Notes: generated by a model from the sequence alone, not told the origin. Shown: positions 43,588 through 52,156, counted from the first letter of the stretch. The stretch: 64,000 bases of DNA from Ferruginibacter sp050611725 (GCF_050611725.1 NZ_JBODJB010000001.1:1488001-1552000); one strand, 5' to 3'. Translations and numbers: made by a program.

Positions 43588-44217
43588 ATGCAAGTAGATA
43601 TTTTAAATATTAGTGGAGCTAAAACCGGCAGAACAATTGATTTGCCTGAAGAAATTTTTGGCGCAGAACCAAACAATCATGTTATTTATTTAGCAGTGAA
43701 ACAATACCTGGCTGCTCAACGTCAGGGTACACACAAAGTAAAAACAAGAGCTGAGGTTCACGGTTCGTCAAAAAAATTGCACAAGCAAAAAGGTACCGGT
43801 GGTGCTCGTAAAGGTAACTTACGTTCTCCGATCTATAAAGGCGGTGGTACTATCTTTGGTCCAAAACCTCATAGCTACGATTTCAAATTGAACCGTAAAG
43901 TAAAAGACCTTGCTAAAATCAGTGCATTGAGCTACAAAGCAAAAGAAAATGCGATTGTTGTATTGGAAGACCTTGCTTTGGAAACTCCAAAAACAAAACA
44001 AGTTGCAGCTATCTTGAAAAGCATCAACGTTGCTGATAAAAAAACACTTTTTGTTACTCCTGAACACAACGATAATGTTTACTTAAGCTTAAGAAACATT
44101 CCATCTGTAAAAGGAAGTTCTTTGAGTGATGTAAACACATACGATATCGTAAATGCTAGCGTATTGGTTTTTACTGAAAGCGTAGCAAAAATTTTCAGCG
44201 AAGAGCAAGCGAACTAA
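43588..44217 (+). CDS. rplD: 50S ribosomal protein L4
   Basis: 209 aa. Lines the exit tunnel with its extended loop (KKLHKQKGTGGARKGNLRSPIYKGGGTIFGPKPHSYDFKLNRKVK). In many bacteria L4 also represses its own operon; no matching leader structure is evident here, as the rpsJ leader is only about 35 nt. Confidence 0.97.
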   Translation: MQVDILNISGAKTGRTIDLPEEIFGAEPNNHVIYLAVKQYLAAQRQGTHKVKTRAEVHGSSKKLHKQKGTGGARKGNLRSPIYKGGGTIFGPKPHSYDFKLNRKVKDLAKISALSYKAKENAIVVLEDLALETPKTKQVAAILKSINVADKKTLFVTPEHNDNVYLSLRNIPSVKGSSLSDVNTYDIVNASVLVFTESVAKIFSEEQAN

Positions 44218-44245
44218 TTAATTGATTTGAAAATTATAAGAAGTT

Positions 44246-44545
44246 ATGAAACTGTCTGAAGTATTAATAAAGCCGATCTTATCTGAAAAGATAAATAAGC
44301 AAACAGAAAAATTGAACCGTTACGCTTTTGTGGTAAGCAGAAAAGCTAACAAATTAGAGATCAAAAAAGCTGTCGAAGAATTTTACGGTGTGCAAGTACA
44401 AAACGTGAACACTACAGTTATGCCTGGTAAAGCTAAATCTCGTTACACAAAAGCAGGATTTTTAAATGGTCGTAAACCAGCTAAAAAGAAAGCGTTTGTA
44501 ACAGTAGCAGAAGGCGAAACAATTGATATCTACGGAACAGTATAA
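44246..44545 (+). CDS. rplW: 50S ribosomal protein L23
   Basis: 99 aa. Tunnel-exit protein that docks SRP and trigger factor. Starts MKLSEVLIKPILSEKINKQTE and carries the tunnel loop TTVMPGKAKSRYTKAGFLNGRKPAKKKAFVTV. A two-armed CCCCTAAAGGGG element separates it from rplB. Confidence 0.97.
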   Translation: MKLSEVLIKPILSEKINKQTEKLNRYAFVVSRKANKLEIKKAVEEFYGVQVQNVNTTVMPGKAKSRYTKAGFLNGRKPAKKKAFVTVAEGETIDIYGTV

Positions 44546-44549
44546 GAAC

Positions 44550-44671
44550 CCCCCATCCCCTAAAGGGGAGTAGGGTAACCAAATAATAAAATAAAGCATG
44601 GCAATTCTGCTGCCGCAAAATGCAGAGATTAACAAATATAAAGTTCCAAGTTCCCCTTTAGGGGATAGGGG
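44550..44671. repeat. Two-armed palindromic element between rplW and rplB
   Basis: Arms at 44550-44569 and 44652-44671 are reverse complements at 19 of 20 positions; each contains CCCCTAAAGGGG or its complement. The left arm is followed by AGTAGGGTAACC as in the copy behind secY (AGTAAGGCAAT). It starts 5 bp after the rplW stop and ends 17 bp before the rplB ATG. Confidence 0.85.
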
Positions 44672-44688
44672 CAAAGAAATTAATAACA

Positions 44689-45528
44689 ATGGCATTAAGA
44701 AAGTACAAACCTACCACAGCCGGAACTCGTTGGAGAATTGGTAATGCGTATGCAGAGATCACTACTAACACTCCGGAAAAATCATTGCTTGAAAAACAAA
44801 AAAGCACTGCTGGTAGAAACTCACAAGGTAGAAGAGCAATGCGTTATATGGGTGGCGGTAACAAAACCATGTATCGTGTAATTGATTTTAAAAGAGATAA
44901 AAAAGATATTCCTGCTACTGTAAAAAGTATCGAATATGATCCAAACCGTACAGCATTCATCGCTTTATTGAGCTATGCTGATGGTGAAAAACGTTACATC
45001 ATTGCTCCAAACGGGTTACAAGTTGGTGCAACAGTTTTAAGTGGTGATGCAGTAGCTCCTGAATTAGGAAATGCATTACAATTGAAAAACATGCCTTTAG
45101 GTACAAACGTTCACAATATTGAAATGCAACCGGGTCAAGGTGGTAAATTGGTACGTAGCGCAGGTAGCAGTGCTCAATTGTCGAACAAAGAAGAAAAGTA
45201 TGGTATTTTAAAAATGCCTTCTGGAGAACTAAGAAAAGTATTGATCAATTGCTACGCAACAGTTGGTGTTGTTAGTAATAGCGACCATAATTTGGAGAGT
45301 GCAGGTAAAGCAGGCCGTAATCGTTGGAAAGGTGTTAGACCAAGAACAAGAGCGGTAGCGATGAACCCGGTAGATCACCCGATGGGTGGTGGTGAAGGTA
45401 GAGCTTCAGGTGGTCACCCACGTAGCCGTACAGGTAAATATGCTAAAGGCGAAATTACACGTACAAGAGGAAAAGGATCAGATAAAATGATCATCCAAAG
45501 AAGAAACGGAAAAAAATTAAGTAAATAA
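44689..45528 (+). CDS. rplB: 50S ribosomal protein L2
   Basis: 279 aa. Required for subunit joining and peptidyl transfer. The catalytically important loop AMNPVDHPMGGGEGRASGGHPRSRTG is intact, as is RRAMRYMGGGNKTMYRVIDFKR near residues 45-65. Confidence 0.98.
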   Translation: MALRKYKPTTAGTRWRIGNAYAEITTNTPEKSLLEKQKSTAGRNSQGRRAMRYMGGGNKTMYRVIDFKRDKKDIPATVKSIEYDPNRTAFIALLSYADGEKRYIIAPNGLQVGATVLSGDAVAPELGNALQLKNMPLGTNVHNIEMQPGQGGKLVRSAGSSAQLSNKEEKYGILKMPSGELRKVLINCYATVGVVSNSDHNLESAGKAGRNRWKGVRPRTRAVAMNPVDHPMGGGEGRASGGHPRSRTGKYAKGEITRTRGKGSDKMIIQRRNGKKLSK

Positions 45529-45585
45529 TTCACTGTTAAAATATCTCGGTGATAAACTGGGAGAATCAACAAAAAACAATATAAC

Positions 45586-45858
45586 ATGGCTCGTTCGATA
45601 AAAAAAGGTCCTTATATAGATGCTAACTTAGAAGATAAAGTATTAGCAATTAATGAAGGAAAAAATAAGAAAGGTGTGATCAAAACTTGGTCTCGTCGTT
45701 CTACAATTTCTCCGGATTTTGTTGGTCATACTCTAGCAGTACATAATGGCAATAAATTTATTCCTGTATATGTAACTGAATTTATGGTTGGACATAAATT
45801 AGGAGAATTTGCACCAACAAGAAATTTTAGAGGTCACTCAAGTAAAAAAATATCATAA
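45586..45858 (+). CDS. rpsS: 30S ribosomal protein S19
   Basis: 90 aa. Head protein contacting tRNA; starts MARSIKKGPYIDANLEDKV and contains KTWSRRSTISPDFVGHTLAVHNG and GHKLGEFAPTRNFRGHS. Confidence 0.97.
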   Translation: MARSIKKGPYIDANLEDKVLAINEGKNKKGVIKTWSRRSTISPDFVGHTLAVHNGNKFIPVYVTEFMVGHKLGEFAPTRNFRGHSSKKIS

Positions 45859-45940
45859 AAACGTTTAAAACGTTTAATAGGTTTAACAAGATCAACGTTT
45901 TAAACCTTTTAAACATCTTAAACCTTTCAAACATAAAGAA
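45859..45940. repeat. Palindromic GTTTAAAACGTTTAA-type spacer
   Basis: The rpsS-rplV gap consists of words such as GTTTAAAACGTTTAATAG in the left half and TTTTAAACCTTTTAAAC in the right half, which are near reverse complements. The rplF-rplR spacer (51131-51215) uses the same words. Confidence 0.6.
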
Positions 45941-46285
45941 ATGGAAGCAGTAGCTAAACTTAACAATTACCCAACATCACCACGTAAAATGCGTTTACTG
46001 GCTGATTTGATCCGTGGCATGGAAGTAGAGAAAGCTTTAGGTGTATTACAATTCAACCCTAAGCATCCTGCAGTACCGATGTACAAACTGTTGAAAAGTG
46101 CGATCAATAACTGGGAGCAAAAAAATACAGAAGCGAAAGTTGAAGATGCAAAGTTGATCGTAAAAACAATTATGGTAGATAACGGAAGAGTTATTAAGCG
46201 TATGCGTCCTGCTCCTCAAGGTAGAGGTTACAGAGTTCGTAAACGTAGCAATCATGTAACAATTGTTGTAGATAGTAAAAATTAA
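45941..46285 (+). CDS. rplV: 50S ribosomal protein L22
   Basis: 114 aa. Spans the 50S subunit with a tunnel hairpin (RVIKRMRPAPQGRGYRVRKRSNHVTIVV). Starts MEAVAKLNNYPTSPRKMRLL, which fits the family. Confidence 0.97.
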   Translation: MEAVAKLNNYPTSPRKMRLLADLIRGMEVEKALGVLQFNPKHPAVPMYKLLKSAINNWEQKNTEAKVEDAKLIVKTIMVDNGRVIKRMRPAPQGRGYRVRKRSNHVTIVVDSKN

Positions 46286-46332
46286 AATTTTAAAATAAAG
46301 TGTGAGATTCACTCACATCGAAAATTAACAAT

Positions 46333-47130
46333 ATGGGTCAAAAAGTAAATCCGATTGCAATCAGACTAGGTATCATCAGAGGATGGGACAGTAACTGGTA
46401 TGCGAATAAAAAAGATTTTGGTAAAAAGCTAATTGAAGACAATAAGATCAGAAATTATCTGAATGCCCGTATCAATAAAGGTGGTATCTCTAAGATCGTT
46501 ATTGAGCGTACGTTGAACAAGTTGATCGTTACGATTCATACATCTAAGCCAGGTATCATTATCGGTAAAGGTGGTGGTGAAGTTGATAGAATTAAAGAAG
46601 AGTTGAAAAAACTTACCAGCAACGAAGATGTACAAATAAACATTTTAGAAATACGCCGTCCGGAATTAGATGCTCAAATTGTTGCAGATACAATTGCTCG
46701 TCAGTTAGAAGGACGTATCAATTTCAAACGTGCCGTTAAAATGGCTATTGCTTCAGCATTACGTATGGGTGCAGAAGGAATTAAAGTAAGATGCGGTGGT
46801 CGTTTAGGTGGTGCAGAAATTGCACGTAGCGAAGAGATCAAACAGGGTCGTACTCCATTACATACTTTACGTATGGACATCGATTACGCAAATGTTTTTG
46901 CTCAAACAGTTTACGGGAAGATCGGTATCAAAGTATGGATCTGTAAAGGTGAAGTTTTGGCTAAGAGAGATCTAAATCCAAACATCCTTGCAGGTGGTGG
47001 TAAAGAAGGTGATTCAAGAGGTGGTTTTGAAAACCGTGGCGGTGGAGATAGGAGAGATGACCGTAGAGGTGGTGGAGACAGAAGAGGTGGTGGAAACCGT
47101 GGTGGCGGAGCTGCCGGCGGACGTCGCTAA
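46333..47130 (+). CDS. rpsC: 30S ribosomal protein S3 with Gly/Arg-rich tail
   Basis: 265 aa. mRNA-entry protein with the KH motif (TSKPGIIIGKGGGEVDRIKEEL) and GGRLGGAEIARSEEIKQGRTPLHTLRMDIDY. After about residue 218 an added tail of some 45 residues is made of GGG, RGG and DRR units with Asp and Asn. Such RGG-like extensions of uS3 occur in Bacteroidota; here it lies near the mRNA entry channel, and a role in mRNA binding is inference. Confidence 0.97.
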   Translation: MGQKVNPIAIRLGIIRGWDSNWYANKKDFGKKLIEDNKIRNYLNARINKGGISKIVIERTLNKLIVTIHTSKPGIIIGKGGGEVDRIKEELKKLTSNEDVQINILEIRRPELDAQIVADTIARQLEGRINFKRAVKMAIASALRMGAEGIKVRCGGRLGGAEIARSEEIKQGRTPLHTLRMDIDYANVFAQTVYGKIGIKVWICKGEVLAKRDLNPNILAGGGKEGDSRGGFENRGGGDRRDDRRGGGDRRGGGNRGGGAAGGRR

Positions 47131-47212
47131 TTAAAAATTTAGAATTAAAAATTAGAAAACAGTTTTTGAGATAACGGGAAATCATAAATCTCAAATCGTA
47201 AATCGAAATAAG

Positions 47213-47632
47213 ATGTTATCACCGAAAAGAGTAAAACATAGAAAAGCCCAAAAAGGCCGTATCAGAGAAGTTGCTAAAAGAGGCACAACTATTTCTTTTG
47301 GTTCATTTGGATTAAAAGCTTTAGAGCCAATTTGGTTAACAAACAGACAAATTGAAAGTGCTCGTCAAGCTATGACTCGTCATATGAAGAGAGAAGGGAA
47401 TGTTTGGATCAGAATTTTTCCTGATAAACCAATCACTAAAAAGCCTGCTGAAGTAAGGATGGGTAAAGGTAAAGGTAACCCTGAATACTGGGCTGCTGTG
47501 GTAGAACCGGGACGTATCTTGTTCGAAGCTGATGGTGTTCCTTTACAAGTTGCTAAAGAAGCATTTGAATTAGCAGCACAAAAATTACCAATTGCAGTAA
47601 AATTTGTAGTACGCAGAGATTACCAAGCATAA
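47213..47632 (+). CDS. rplP: 50S ribosomal protein L16
   Basis: 139 aa. Binds near the A-site tRNA elbow. Starts MLSPKRVKHRKAQKGRIREVAKRGTT and contains RIFPDKPITKKPAEVRMGKGKGNPEYWAAVVEPGRILFE, the loop whose Arg is hydroxylated in some bacteria. Confidence 0.97.
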   Translation: MLSPKRVKHRKAQKGRIREVAKRGTTISFGSFGLKALEPIWLTNRQIESARQAMTRHMKREGNVWIRIFPDKPITKKPAEVRMGKGKGNPEYWAAVVEPGRILFEADGVPLQVAKEAFELAAQKLPIAVKFVVRRDYQA

Positions 47633-47642
47633 AAAACAATTA

Positions 47643-47716
47643 GCTGATTTGAAAATTTGAAAATGTGACGATGGTTCACAATCTTCAAATCTCCAAATTA
47701 TCAAATTACCAAATTA
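47643..47716. repeat. Palindromic GATTTGAAAATTTG-type spacer
   Basis: The rplP-rpmC gap has GATTTGAAAATTTGAAAATGTGA on the left and a near reverse complement on the right (TTCACAATCTTCAAATCTCC), followed by AAATTATCAAATTACC words. The same vocabulary opens the nuoC-nuoD spacer at 9685-9720. Confidence 0.6.
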
Positions 47717-47722
47717 ATAACA

Positions 47723-47932
47723 ATGTCAAAGAAAGTAGATTTTTTAGCGAGCATAAACAGTTTAAGTCTTGAAGACTTAAAAGCTAAGATAGCTGAAGAC
47801 GAATTGCGTCTTAAGAAAGTATCTTTTGCTCACAGTATTTCTCCATTGGAGAATCCGGTAAGTTTACGTTTTATGCGTAAAGACCTGGCTCGTTTAAAAA
47901 CAGCATTAAGAAAAAAAGAATTAGGATTTTAA
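47723..47932 (+). CDS. rpmC: 50S ribosomal protein L29
   Basis: 69 aa. Two-helix protein at the tunnel exit. SLEDLKAKIAEDELRLKKVSFAHSISPLENPVSLRFMRKDLARLKTALRKKE shows the family pattern. Confidence 0.95.
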   Translation: MSKKVDFLASINSLSLEDLKAKIAEDELRLKKVSFAHSISPLENPVSLRFMRKDLARLKTALRKKELGF

Positions 47933-47954
47933 TTGATCCATAAAAATTTCAACA

Positions 47955-48227
47955 ATGAGTGAAGTAACAACAATAGCAAGAAACCTGCGTAAAACGAAAT
48001 TAGGCGTAGTGTCTAGCAACAAAATGGATAAAACCATTACTGTTAATGTAGAAAGAAAAGTAAAGCATCCGCTTTATGGAAAATTCGTAAAGAAATCTAC
48101 AAAATTCCATGCGCATGACGAGAAAAACGAATGCAGCATCGGTGATACTGTAAGAATTATGGAATCTCGTCCTTTGAGCAAAACAAAGCGTTGGAGATTG
48201 GTAGAGATCGTTGAAAAAGTGAAATAA
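47955..48227 (+). CDS. rpsQ: 30S ribosomal protein S17
   Basis: 90 aa. Primary 16S-binding protein of OB fold (LGVVSSNKMDKTITVNVERKVKHPLYGKFVKKSTKFHAHDEKNECSIGDTVRIMESRPLSKTKRWRLVEIV). Confidence 0.97.
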   Translation: MSEVTTIARNLRKTKLGVVSSNKMDKTITVNVERKVKHPLYGKFVKKSTKFHAHDEKNECSIGDTVRIMESRPLSKTKRWRLVEIVEKVK

Positions 48228-48239
48228 TAAAAAGCTTAA

Positions 48240-48326
48240 AGCTATTAGCTTCAAGCCACAAGTAAAAATTAAAACGCCGAAAGCCAAAAGCTGTTTCTTG
48301 CAGCTTGTAGCTTGAAGCTCAAAGCT
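48240..48326. repeat. Palindromic AGCTTCAAGC-type spacer, copy 1 (rpsQ-rplN)
   Basis: Arms at 48240-48262 and 48304-48326 pair at 20 of 23 positions. The right arm is identical, base for base, to the right arm at 48778-48800 in the next spacer, and the left arms differ at one position. The element ends 8 bp before the rplN ATG. Confidence 0.85.
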
Positions 48327-48334
48327 AAATAAAA

Positions 48335-48703
48335 ATGATTCAGCAAGAAAGTAGATTAAACGTAGCAGATAACAGCGGTGCCAAAGAGGTTTTGTGTATT
48401 CGTGTGTTAGGCAACTCTGGTCAGGACTACGCTAAAATCGGTGATAAAATAGTTGTTACTGTAAAAGATGCAATGCCTGCCGGTGGTATCAAAAAGGGTA
48501 CTGTTAGTAAAGCTGTTATCGTTCGTACAACAAACAAATTACGTCGTAAAGACGGTTCTTATATCCGTTTTGACGACAACGCAGTAGTGTTGTTGAACAA
48601 TTCAGATGAACCAAGAGGTACACGTATTTTTGGCCCGGTGGCTCGTGAATTAAGAGATAAAGGCTATATGAAAATCATTTCATTAGCTCCGGAAGTATTA
48701 TAA
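48335..48703 (+). CDS. rplN: 50S ribosomal protein L14
   Basis: 122 aa. Inter-subunit bridge protein; starts MIQQESRLNVADNSGAKEVLCIRVLG and ends with ARELRDKGYMKIISLAPEVL. Flanked on both sides by copies of the same palindromic spacer. Confidence 0.98.
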   Translation: MIQQESRLNVADNSGAKEVLCIRVLGNSGQDYAKIGDKIVVTVKDAMPAGGIKKGTVSKAVIVRTTNKLRRKDGSYIRFDDNAVVLLNNSDEPRGTRIFGPVARELRDKGYMKIISLAPEVL

Positions 48704-48715
48704 AAACCAGCTTCA

Positions 48716-48800
48716 AGCTATTAGCTTCAAGCCTCAAGAAAAAAATAAATGCTAAAAGTGAAAAGTTGCCCTTGCAGCTTGTAGCTTGAAGCTCAAAGCT
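48716..48800. repeat. Palindromic AGCTTCAAGC-type spacer, copy 2 (rplN-rplX)
   Basis: Arms at 48716-48738 and 48778-48800, with the same sequence and polarity as copy 1 and a diverged AT-rich middle. It ends 8 bp before the rplX ATG, as copy 1 does before rplN. Confidence 0.85.
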
Positions 48801-48808
48801 TAAATAAA

Positions 48809-49144
48809 ATGAGTACAAGATTTAAACAAAAGTTCAGCATTAAAAAGGGAGATAGCGTAATTGTTATCACCGGCGAAGATAAGGATCTTAAAAAGCCACG
48901 TAAAGTGTTGGAGGTAATTGTAGAAAAAAGCAGAGTGTTAGTAGAAGGTGTTAACATCGTAACTAAACACACAAAGCCAACTTCTCAAAACACCAAAGGT
49001 GGTATCGTTAAGGTAGAAGCGCCAATAGCTATTTCTAATGTAATGCTTTGGGATGCTAAAGCCGGTGCGCCAGCTAAAGTAAAACGTACCAGAGAGAACG
49101 GTAAATTAATTCGTGTATCAAAAAAATCAGGGGAGGTAATCTAA
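48809..49144 (+). CDS. rplX: 50S ribosomal protein L24
   Basis: 111 aa. Assembly initiator with the KOW motif (FSIKKGDSVIVITGEDKDLKKPRKVLEVIVEKSRVLVEGVNIVTKHTKP). Only 1 bp separates it from rplE. Confidence 0.97.
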   Translation: MSTRFKQKFSIKKGDSVIVITGEDKDLKKPRKVLEVIVEKSRVLVEGVNIVTKHTKPTSQNTKGGIVKVEAPIAISNVMLWDAKAGAPAKVKRTRENGKLIRVSKKSGEVI

Positions 49145-49145
49145 C

Positions 49146-49712
49146 ATGGCAACAACAACATATACTCCAAGATTAGCGGACAAATACTCTAAAGAAGTTG
49201 TTCCTGCTTTAATGAAAAAATTTGGTTATAAAACCATTATGCAAGCGCCTAAATTAACCAAGATCTGTTTGAATCGTGGTGTGAACGGGGCTGTAGCAGA
49301 TAAAAAATTAGTTGATATCGCTGTAGAAGAGTTAACAACTATTACCGGTCAAAAAGCCGTAGCAACGATGTCTAAAAAAGATATCTCAAACTTTAAATTA
49401 CGTAAGAACATGCCTATCGGTGCAAGAGTTACTTTACGTGGTGTAAAAATGTTTGAATTCTTAGACAGATTTGTTTCTGTTTCTTTACCACGTGTACGTG
49501 ATTTCAAAGGTGTAAATGATAAAGCATTCGACGGAAGAGGTAACTATACATTAGGTATCACTGAACAAATTATTTTTCCTGAAATTGATATCGATAAAGT
49601 GAATAAGATTACTGGTATGGACATCACTTTCGTAACAACAGCTAATACAAACGAAGAAGCGTATGAATTGTTGAAAGAATTGGGAATGCCATTTAAAAAC
49701 GTAAAAAAATAA
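49146..49712 (+). CDS. rplE: 50S ribosomal protein L5
   Basis: 188 aa. Binds 5S rRNA and contacts the 30S head. MPIGARVTLRGVKMFEFLDRFVSVSLPRVRDFKGV and ITGMDITFVTTANTNEEAYELLKELGMPF are typical. Confidence 0.97.
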   Translation: MATTTYTPRLADKYSKEVVPALMKKFGYKTIMQAPKLTKICLNRGVNGAVADKKLVDIAVEELTTITGQKAVATMSKKDISNFKLRKNMPIGARVTLRGVKMFEFLDRFVSVSLPRVRDFKGVNDKAFDGRGNYTLGITEQIIFPEIDIDKVNKITGMDITFVTTANTNEEAYELLKELGMPFKNVKK

Positions 49713-49727
49713 TTAATAAAATAGAAC

Positions 49728-49997
49728 ATGGCAAAAAAATCAATTGAAGCCAGGCAAAGAAAGCGTGAAGCAATGAACGCTAAATATGCTGAAAAAAGAG
49801 CAGCCTTAAAAGCAGCCGGTGATTACAAAGCGTTAGATGCATTGCCAAAAAATGCTTCTCCCGTTCGTTTAAAAAATCGTTGCCAATTAACAGGCCGTCC
49901 AAGAGGGTACATGAGACATTTCGGAATTTGTAGAAATGCTTTCCGTGACATGGCTTCTCAAGGGAAAATACCGGGTGTTGTAAAAGCAAGCTGGTAA
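49728..49997 (+). CDS. rpsN: 30S ribosomal protein S14
   Basis: 89 aa, the long zinc-independent form: the Cys residues (NRCQLTGRPRGYMRHFGICRN) are single and do not form two CxxC pairs. ALPKNASPVRLKNRC and FRDMASQGKIPGVVKASW are typical. Confidence 0.97.
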   Translation: MAKKSIEARQRKREAMNAKYAEKRAALKAAGDYKALDALPKNASPVRLKNRCQLTGRPRGYMRHFGICRNAFRDMASQGKIPGVVKASW

Positions 49998-50090
49998 AAC
50001 AATGTGCTGATTAGCCGATGTGCTAATAAGCCGATTGAAAAAATAAAAATTTAAAAAGGTTCGATGTGCTTCACTGTACATCAGCAAATT
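49998..50090. repeat. GTGCTGATTAGCC-type spacer (rpsN-rpsH)
   Basis: Begins directly after the rpsN stop with ATGTGCTGATTAGCCGATGTG, the vocabulary of the nuoA-nuoB spacer, and has a short complementary ACATCAGCA on the right. Pairing is weaker than in the other spacers. Confidence 0.5.
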
Positions 50091-50102
50091 AAAAAATATA
50101 TT

Positions 50103-50501
50103 ATGGTAACAGATCCTATAGCAGATTTTCTTACAAGAATCCGTAATGCACAGATGGCTAACCATCGTATTGTGGAAATTCCTGCGTCTAATTTGAAAAA
50201 ACGCATGACCGAGATCTTGTACGACAAAGGTTACATTTTAAAATACAAATTTGAAGATGATAGCAAACAAGGCGTTATTAAAATAGCGTTGAAGTATGAT
50301 GCATCTACAAAATTGCCTGTAATTCAAAGTTTAGAAAGAGTAAGCCGTCCGGGTTTACGTACTTATGCTAAACCAGATGAATTTAAAAGAGTAAAGAACG
50401 GATTGGGTATTGCCATCGTTTCTACCTCTAAAGGTGTAATGACCGACAAAGAAGCAAAAGCTCAAAATGTTGGTGGTGAAGTATTGTGTAATATTTACTA
50501 A
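50103..50501 (+). CDS. rpsH: 30S ribosomal protein S8
   Basis: 132 aa from ATG 50103 (MVTDPIADFLTRIRNAQMA); an in-frame upstream ATG at 50064 lies in the repeat-like spacer and adds residues foreign to the family. Ends KGVMTDKEAKAQNVGGEVLCNIY as in uS8, which binds helix 21 of 16S rRNA. Confidence 0.97.
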   Translation: MVTDPIADFLTRIRNAQMANHRIVEIPASNLKKRMTEILYDKGYILKYKFEDDSKQGVIKIALKYDASTKLPVIQSLERVSRPGLRTYAKPDEFKRVKNGLGIAIVSTSKGVMTDKEAKAQNVGGEVLCNIY

Positions 50502-50575
50502 GAAATACAGATCGACAATTAAGCCTAAGTCGTGGCTGAACACGATCAATTATAAAAACAAATAATAAATCGACT

Positions 50576-51130
50576 ATGTCTAGAATAGGAAAAAAACCGG
50601 TAGAGATCACTTCAGGTGTTACAATAACAGTTGGTGCTGATAATGTAGTTACTGTTAAAGGACCAAAAGGTGAATTGAAACAGGCGGTTGACAGAGATAT
50701 TAAACTGGAAATTAAAGACGGAACTTTAGAATTAGTTCGTCCTACAGACCAGATCCGCCACAGAGCAATGCACGGTTTATATCGTTCATTGATCGCTAAT
50801 ATGGTGAAAGGTGTTACTGAAGGATACAAAAAGCAAATGGAACTAGTGGGTGTAGGTTTTAAGGCAGCTAATCAGGGTAACTTATTAGATCTTGCTTTAG
50901 GTTATTCTCACAATATCATTTTTGAAATACCAAAAGAATTAAAAGTTGTTACTTCTCAAGAAAAAGGTCAAAATCCAATCATTACTTTAGAAGGATCTGA
51001 CAAACAATTACTTGGCGCTGTATGTGCTAAATTACGTAGCCTGCGTAAACCAGAACCTTACAAAGGTAAAGGTGTGAAATTTGTAGGTGAGGTATTGAGA
51101 AGAAAAGCAGGTAAATCAGCAGGTAAGTAA
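50576..51130 (+). CDS. rplF: 50S ribosomal protein L6
   Basis: 184 aa, two repeated alpha/beta domains. MSRIGKKPVEITSGVTI and the C-terminal LRKPEPYKGKGVKFVGEVLRRKAGKSAGK fit uL6 near the sarcin-ricin loop. Confidence 0.97.
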   Translation: MSRIGKKPVEITSGVTITVGADNVVTVKGPKGELKQAVDRDIKLEIKDGTLELVRPTDQIRHRAMHGLYRSLIANMVKGVTEGYKKQMELVGVGFKAANQGNLLDLALGYSHNIIFEIPKELKVVTSQEKGQNPIITLEGSDKQLLGAVCAKLRSLRKPEPYKGKGVKFVGEVLRRKAGKSAGK

Positions 51131-51215
51131 CAAGGTTTAAAATGTTGTAAACGTTTAAAAGGTTCAGCAAGTTAAAACCTATTAAAGTTCTTCAACCTTT
51201 TCAGCCTATTAAACA
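51131..51215. repeat. GTTTAAAA/TTCAACC-type spacer (rplF-rplR)
   Basis: Starts after the rplF stop. Left words GGTTTAAAATG, GTAAACGTTTAAAAGG and right words AACCTATTAAAG, CAACCTTTTCAGCC give several short complementary pairs; the vocabulary is that of the rpsS-rplV spacer. Confidence 0.5.
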
Positions 51216-51256
51216 AAATAACAATCCCGGCAGAATCGGGGTAAAAAATAAAGGTT

Positions 51257-51610
51257 ATGAATAACAAATCAAGTGCAAGAGTAAAGATAAAATACCGCAT
51301 CCGTAAAAAAGTTAGCGGTGTAAGTGTAAAACCACGTTTAAGTGTTTTCAGAAGTAATTCTGATATCTATGCTCAATTGATCAATGATGATAATGGTACA
51401 ACATTGGCATCTGCATCATCAAAAGATAAAGATATCTTAGCTCAAAAAGTAAACAAAACTGAAAAAAGTAAATTAGTAGGAAATGCTATCGCAAAGAAAG
51501 CTTCTGAACTAGGTGTTACTACAGTAGTTTTTGATCGTGGCGGATATATCTATCATGGAAGAGTAAAAGCAGTAGCTGAAGGTGCTCGTGAAGGCGGATT
51601 ACAATTTTAA
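51257..51610 (+). CDS. rplR: 50S ribosomal protein L18
   Basis: 117 aa. 5S rRNA-binding protein; IRKKVSGVSVKPRLSVFRSNSDIYAQLINDDNGTTLASASS and VVFDRGGYIYHGRVKAVAEGAREGGLQF are diagnostic. Confidence 0.97.
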   Translation: MNNKSSARVKIKYRIRKKVSGVSVKPRLSVFRSNSDIYAQLINDDNGTTLASASSKDKDILAQKVNKTEKSKLVGNAIAKKASELGVTTVVFDRGGYIYHGRVKAVAEGAREGGLQF

Positions 51611-51634
51611 TTTAAAATTTCTAATAACAAATAC

Positions 51635-52153
51635 ATGTTAAAAGCAAACGATAACAGAGTAAAAGCAGGCGACTTAGAGTTGAAAGAAAAAGTTGTTGCT
51701 ATCAACCGTGTTGTAAAAACAACAAAAGGTGGCCGTGCATTTAGTTTTTCTGCCCTTGTAGTAGTAGGTAATGGCGCTGGTGTTGTGGGTCAAGGTTTAG
51801 GTAAAGCTAAAGAAGTACAAGAAGCAATTACTAAAGGTATTGAAGATGCAAAAAAGAATTTGATAAAAGTTCCTATCATGCATGGTACTATACCTCACGA
51901 TCAATGGACCAAAGAAGGTGCTGCAAAAGTGTTGATCAAACCAGCCGCACATGGTACCGGTGTAATTGCCGGAGGTAGCATGAGAGCTGTTTTGGAAGCT
52001 GCAGGTGTAACTGACGTATTGGCTAAAAACTTAGGTTCTGCTAACCCTACTAACGTGGTAAAAGCAACTGTAAAAGCATTAGCATCTTTACGTGAGCCGG
52101 TTTCTGTTGCAAAAACAAGAACTATTTCTTTGAAGAAAGTATTTAACGGGTAA
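51635..52153 (+). CDS. rpsE: 30S ribosomal protein S5
   Basis: 172 aa. Accuracy-related protein near the mRNA entry. VVKTTKGGRAFSFSALVVVGNGAGVVGQGLGKAKEVQEAI and GTGVIAGGSMRAVLEAAGVTDVLAKNLGSANPTNVVKATV are typical. Confidence 0.97.
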   Translation: MLKANDNRVKAGDLELKEKVVAINRVVKTTKGGRAFSFSALVVVGNGAGVVGQGLGKAKEVQEAITKGIEDAKKNLIKVPIMHGTIPHDQWTKEGAAKVLIKPAAHGTGVIAGGSMRAVLEAAGVTDVLAKNLGSANPTNVVKATVKALASLREPVSVAKTRTISLKKVFNG

Positions 52154-52156
52154 AAT

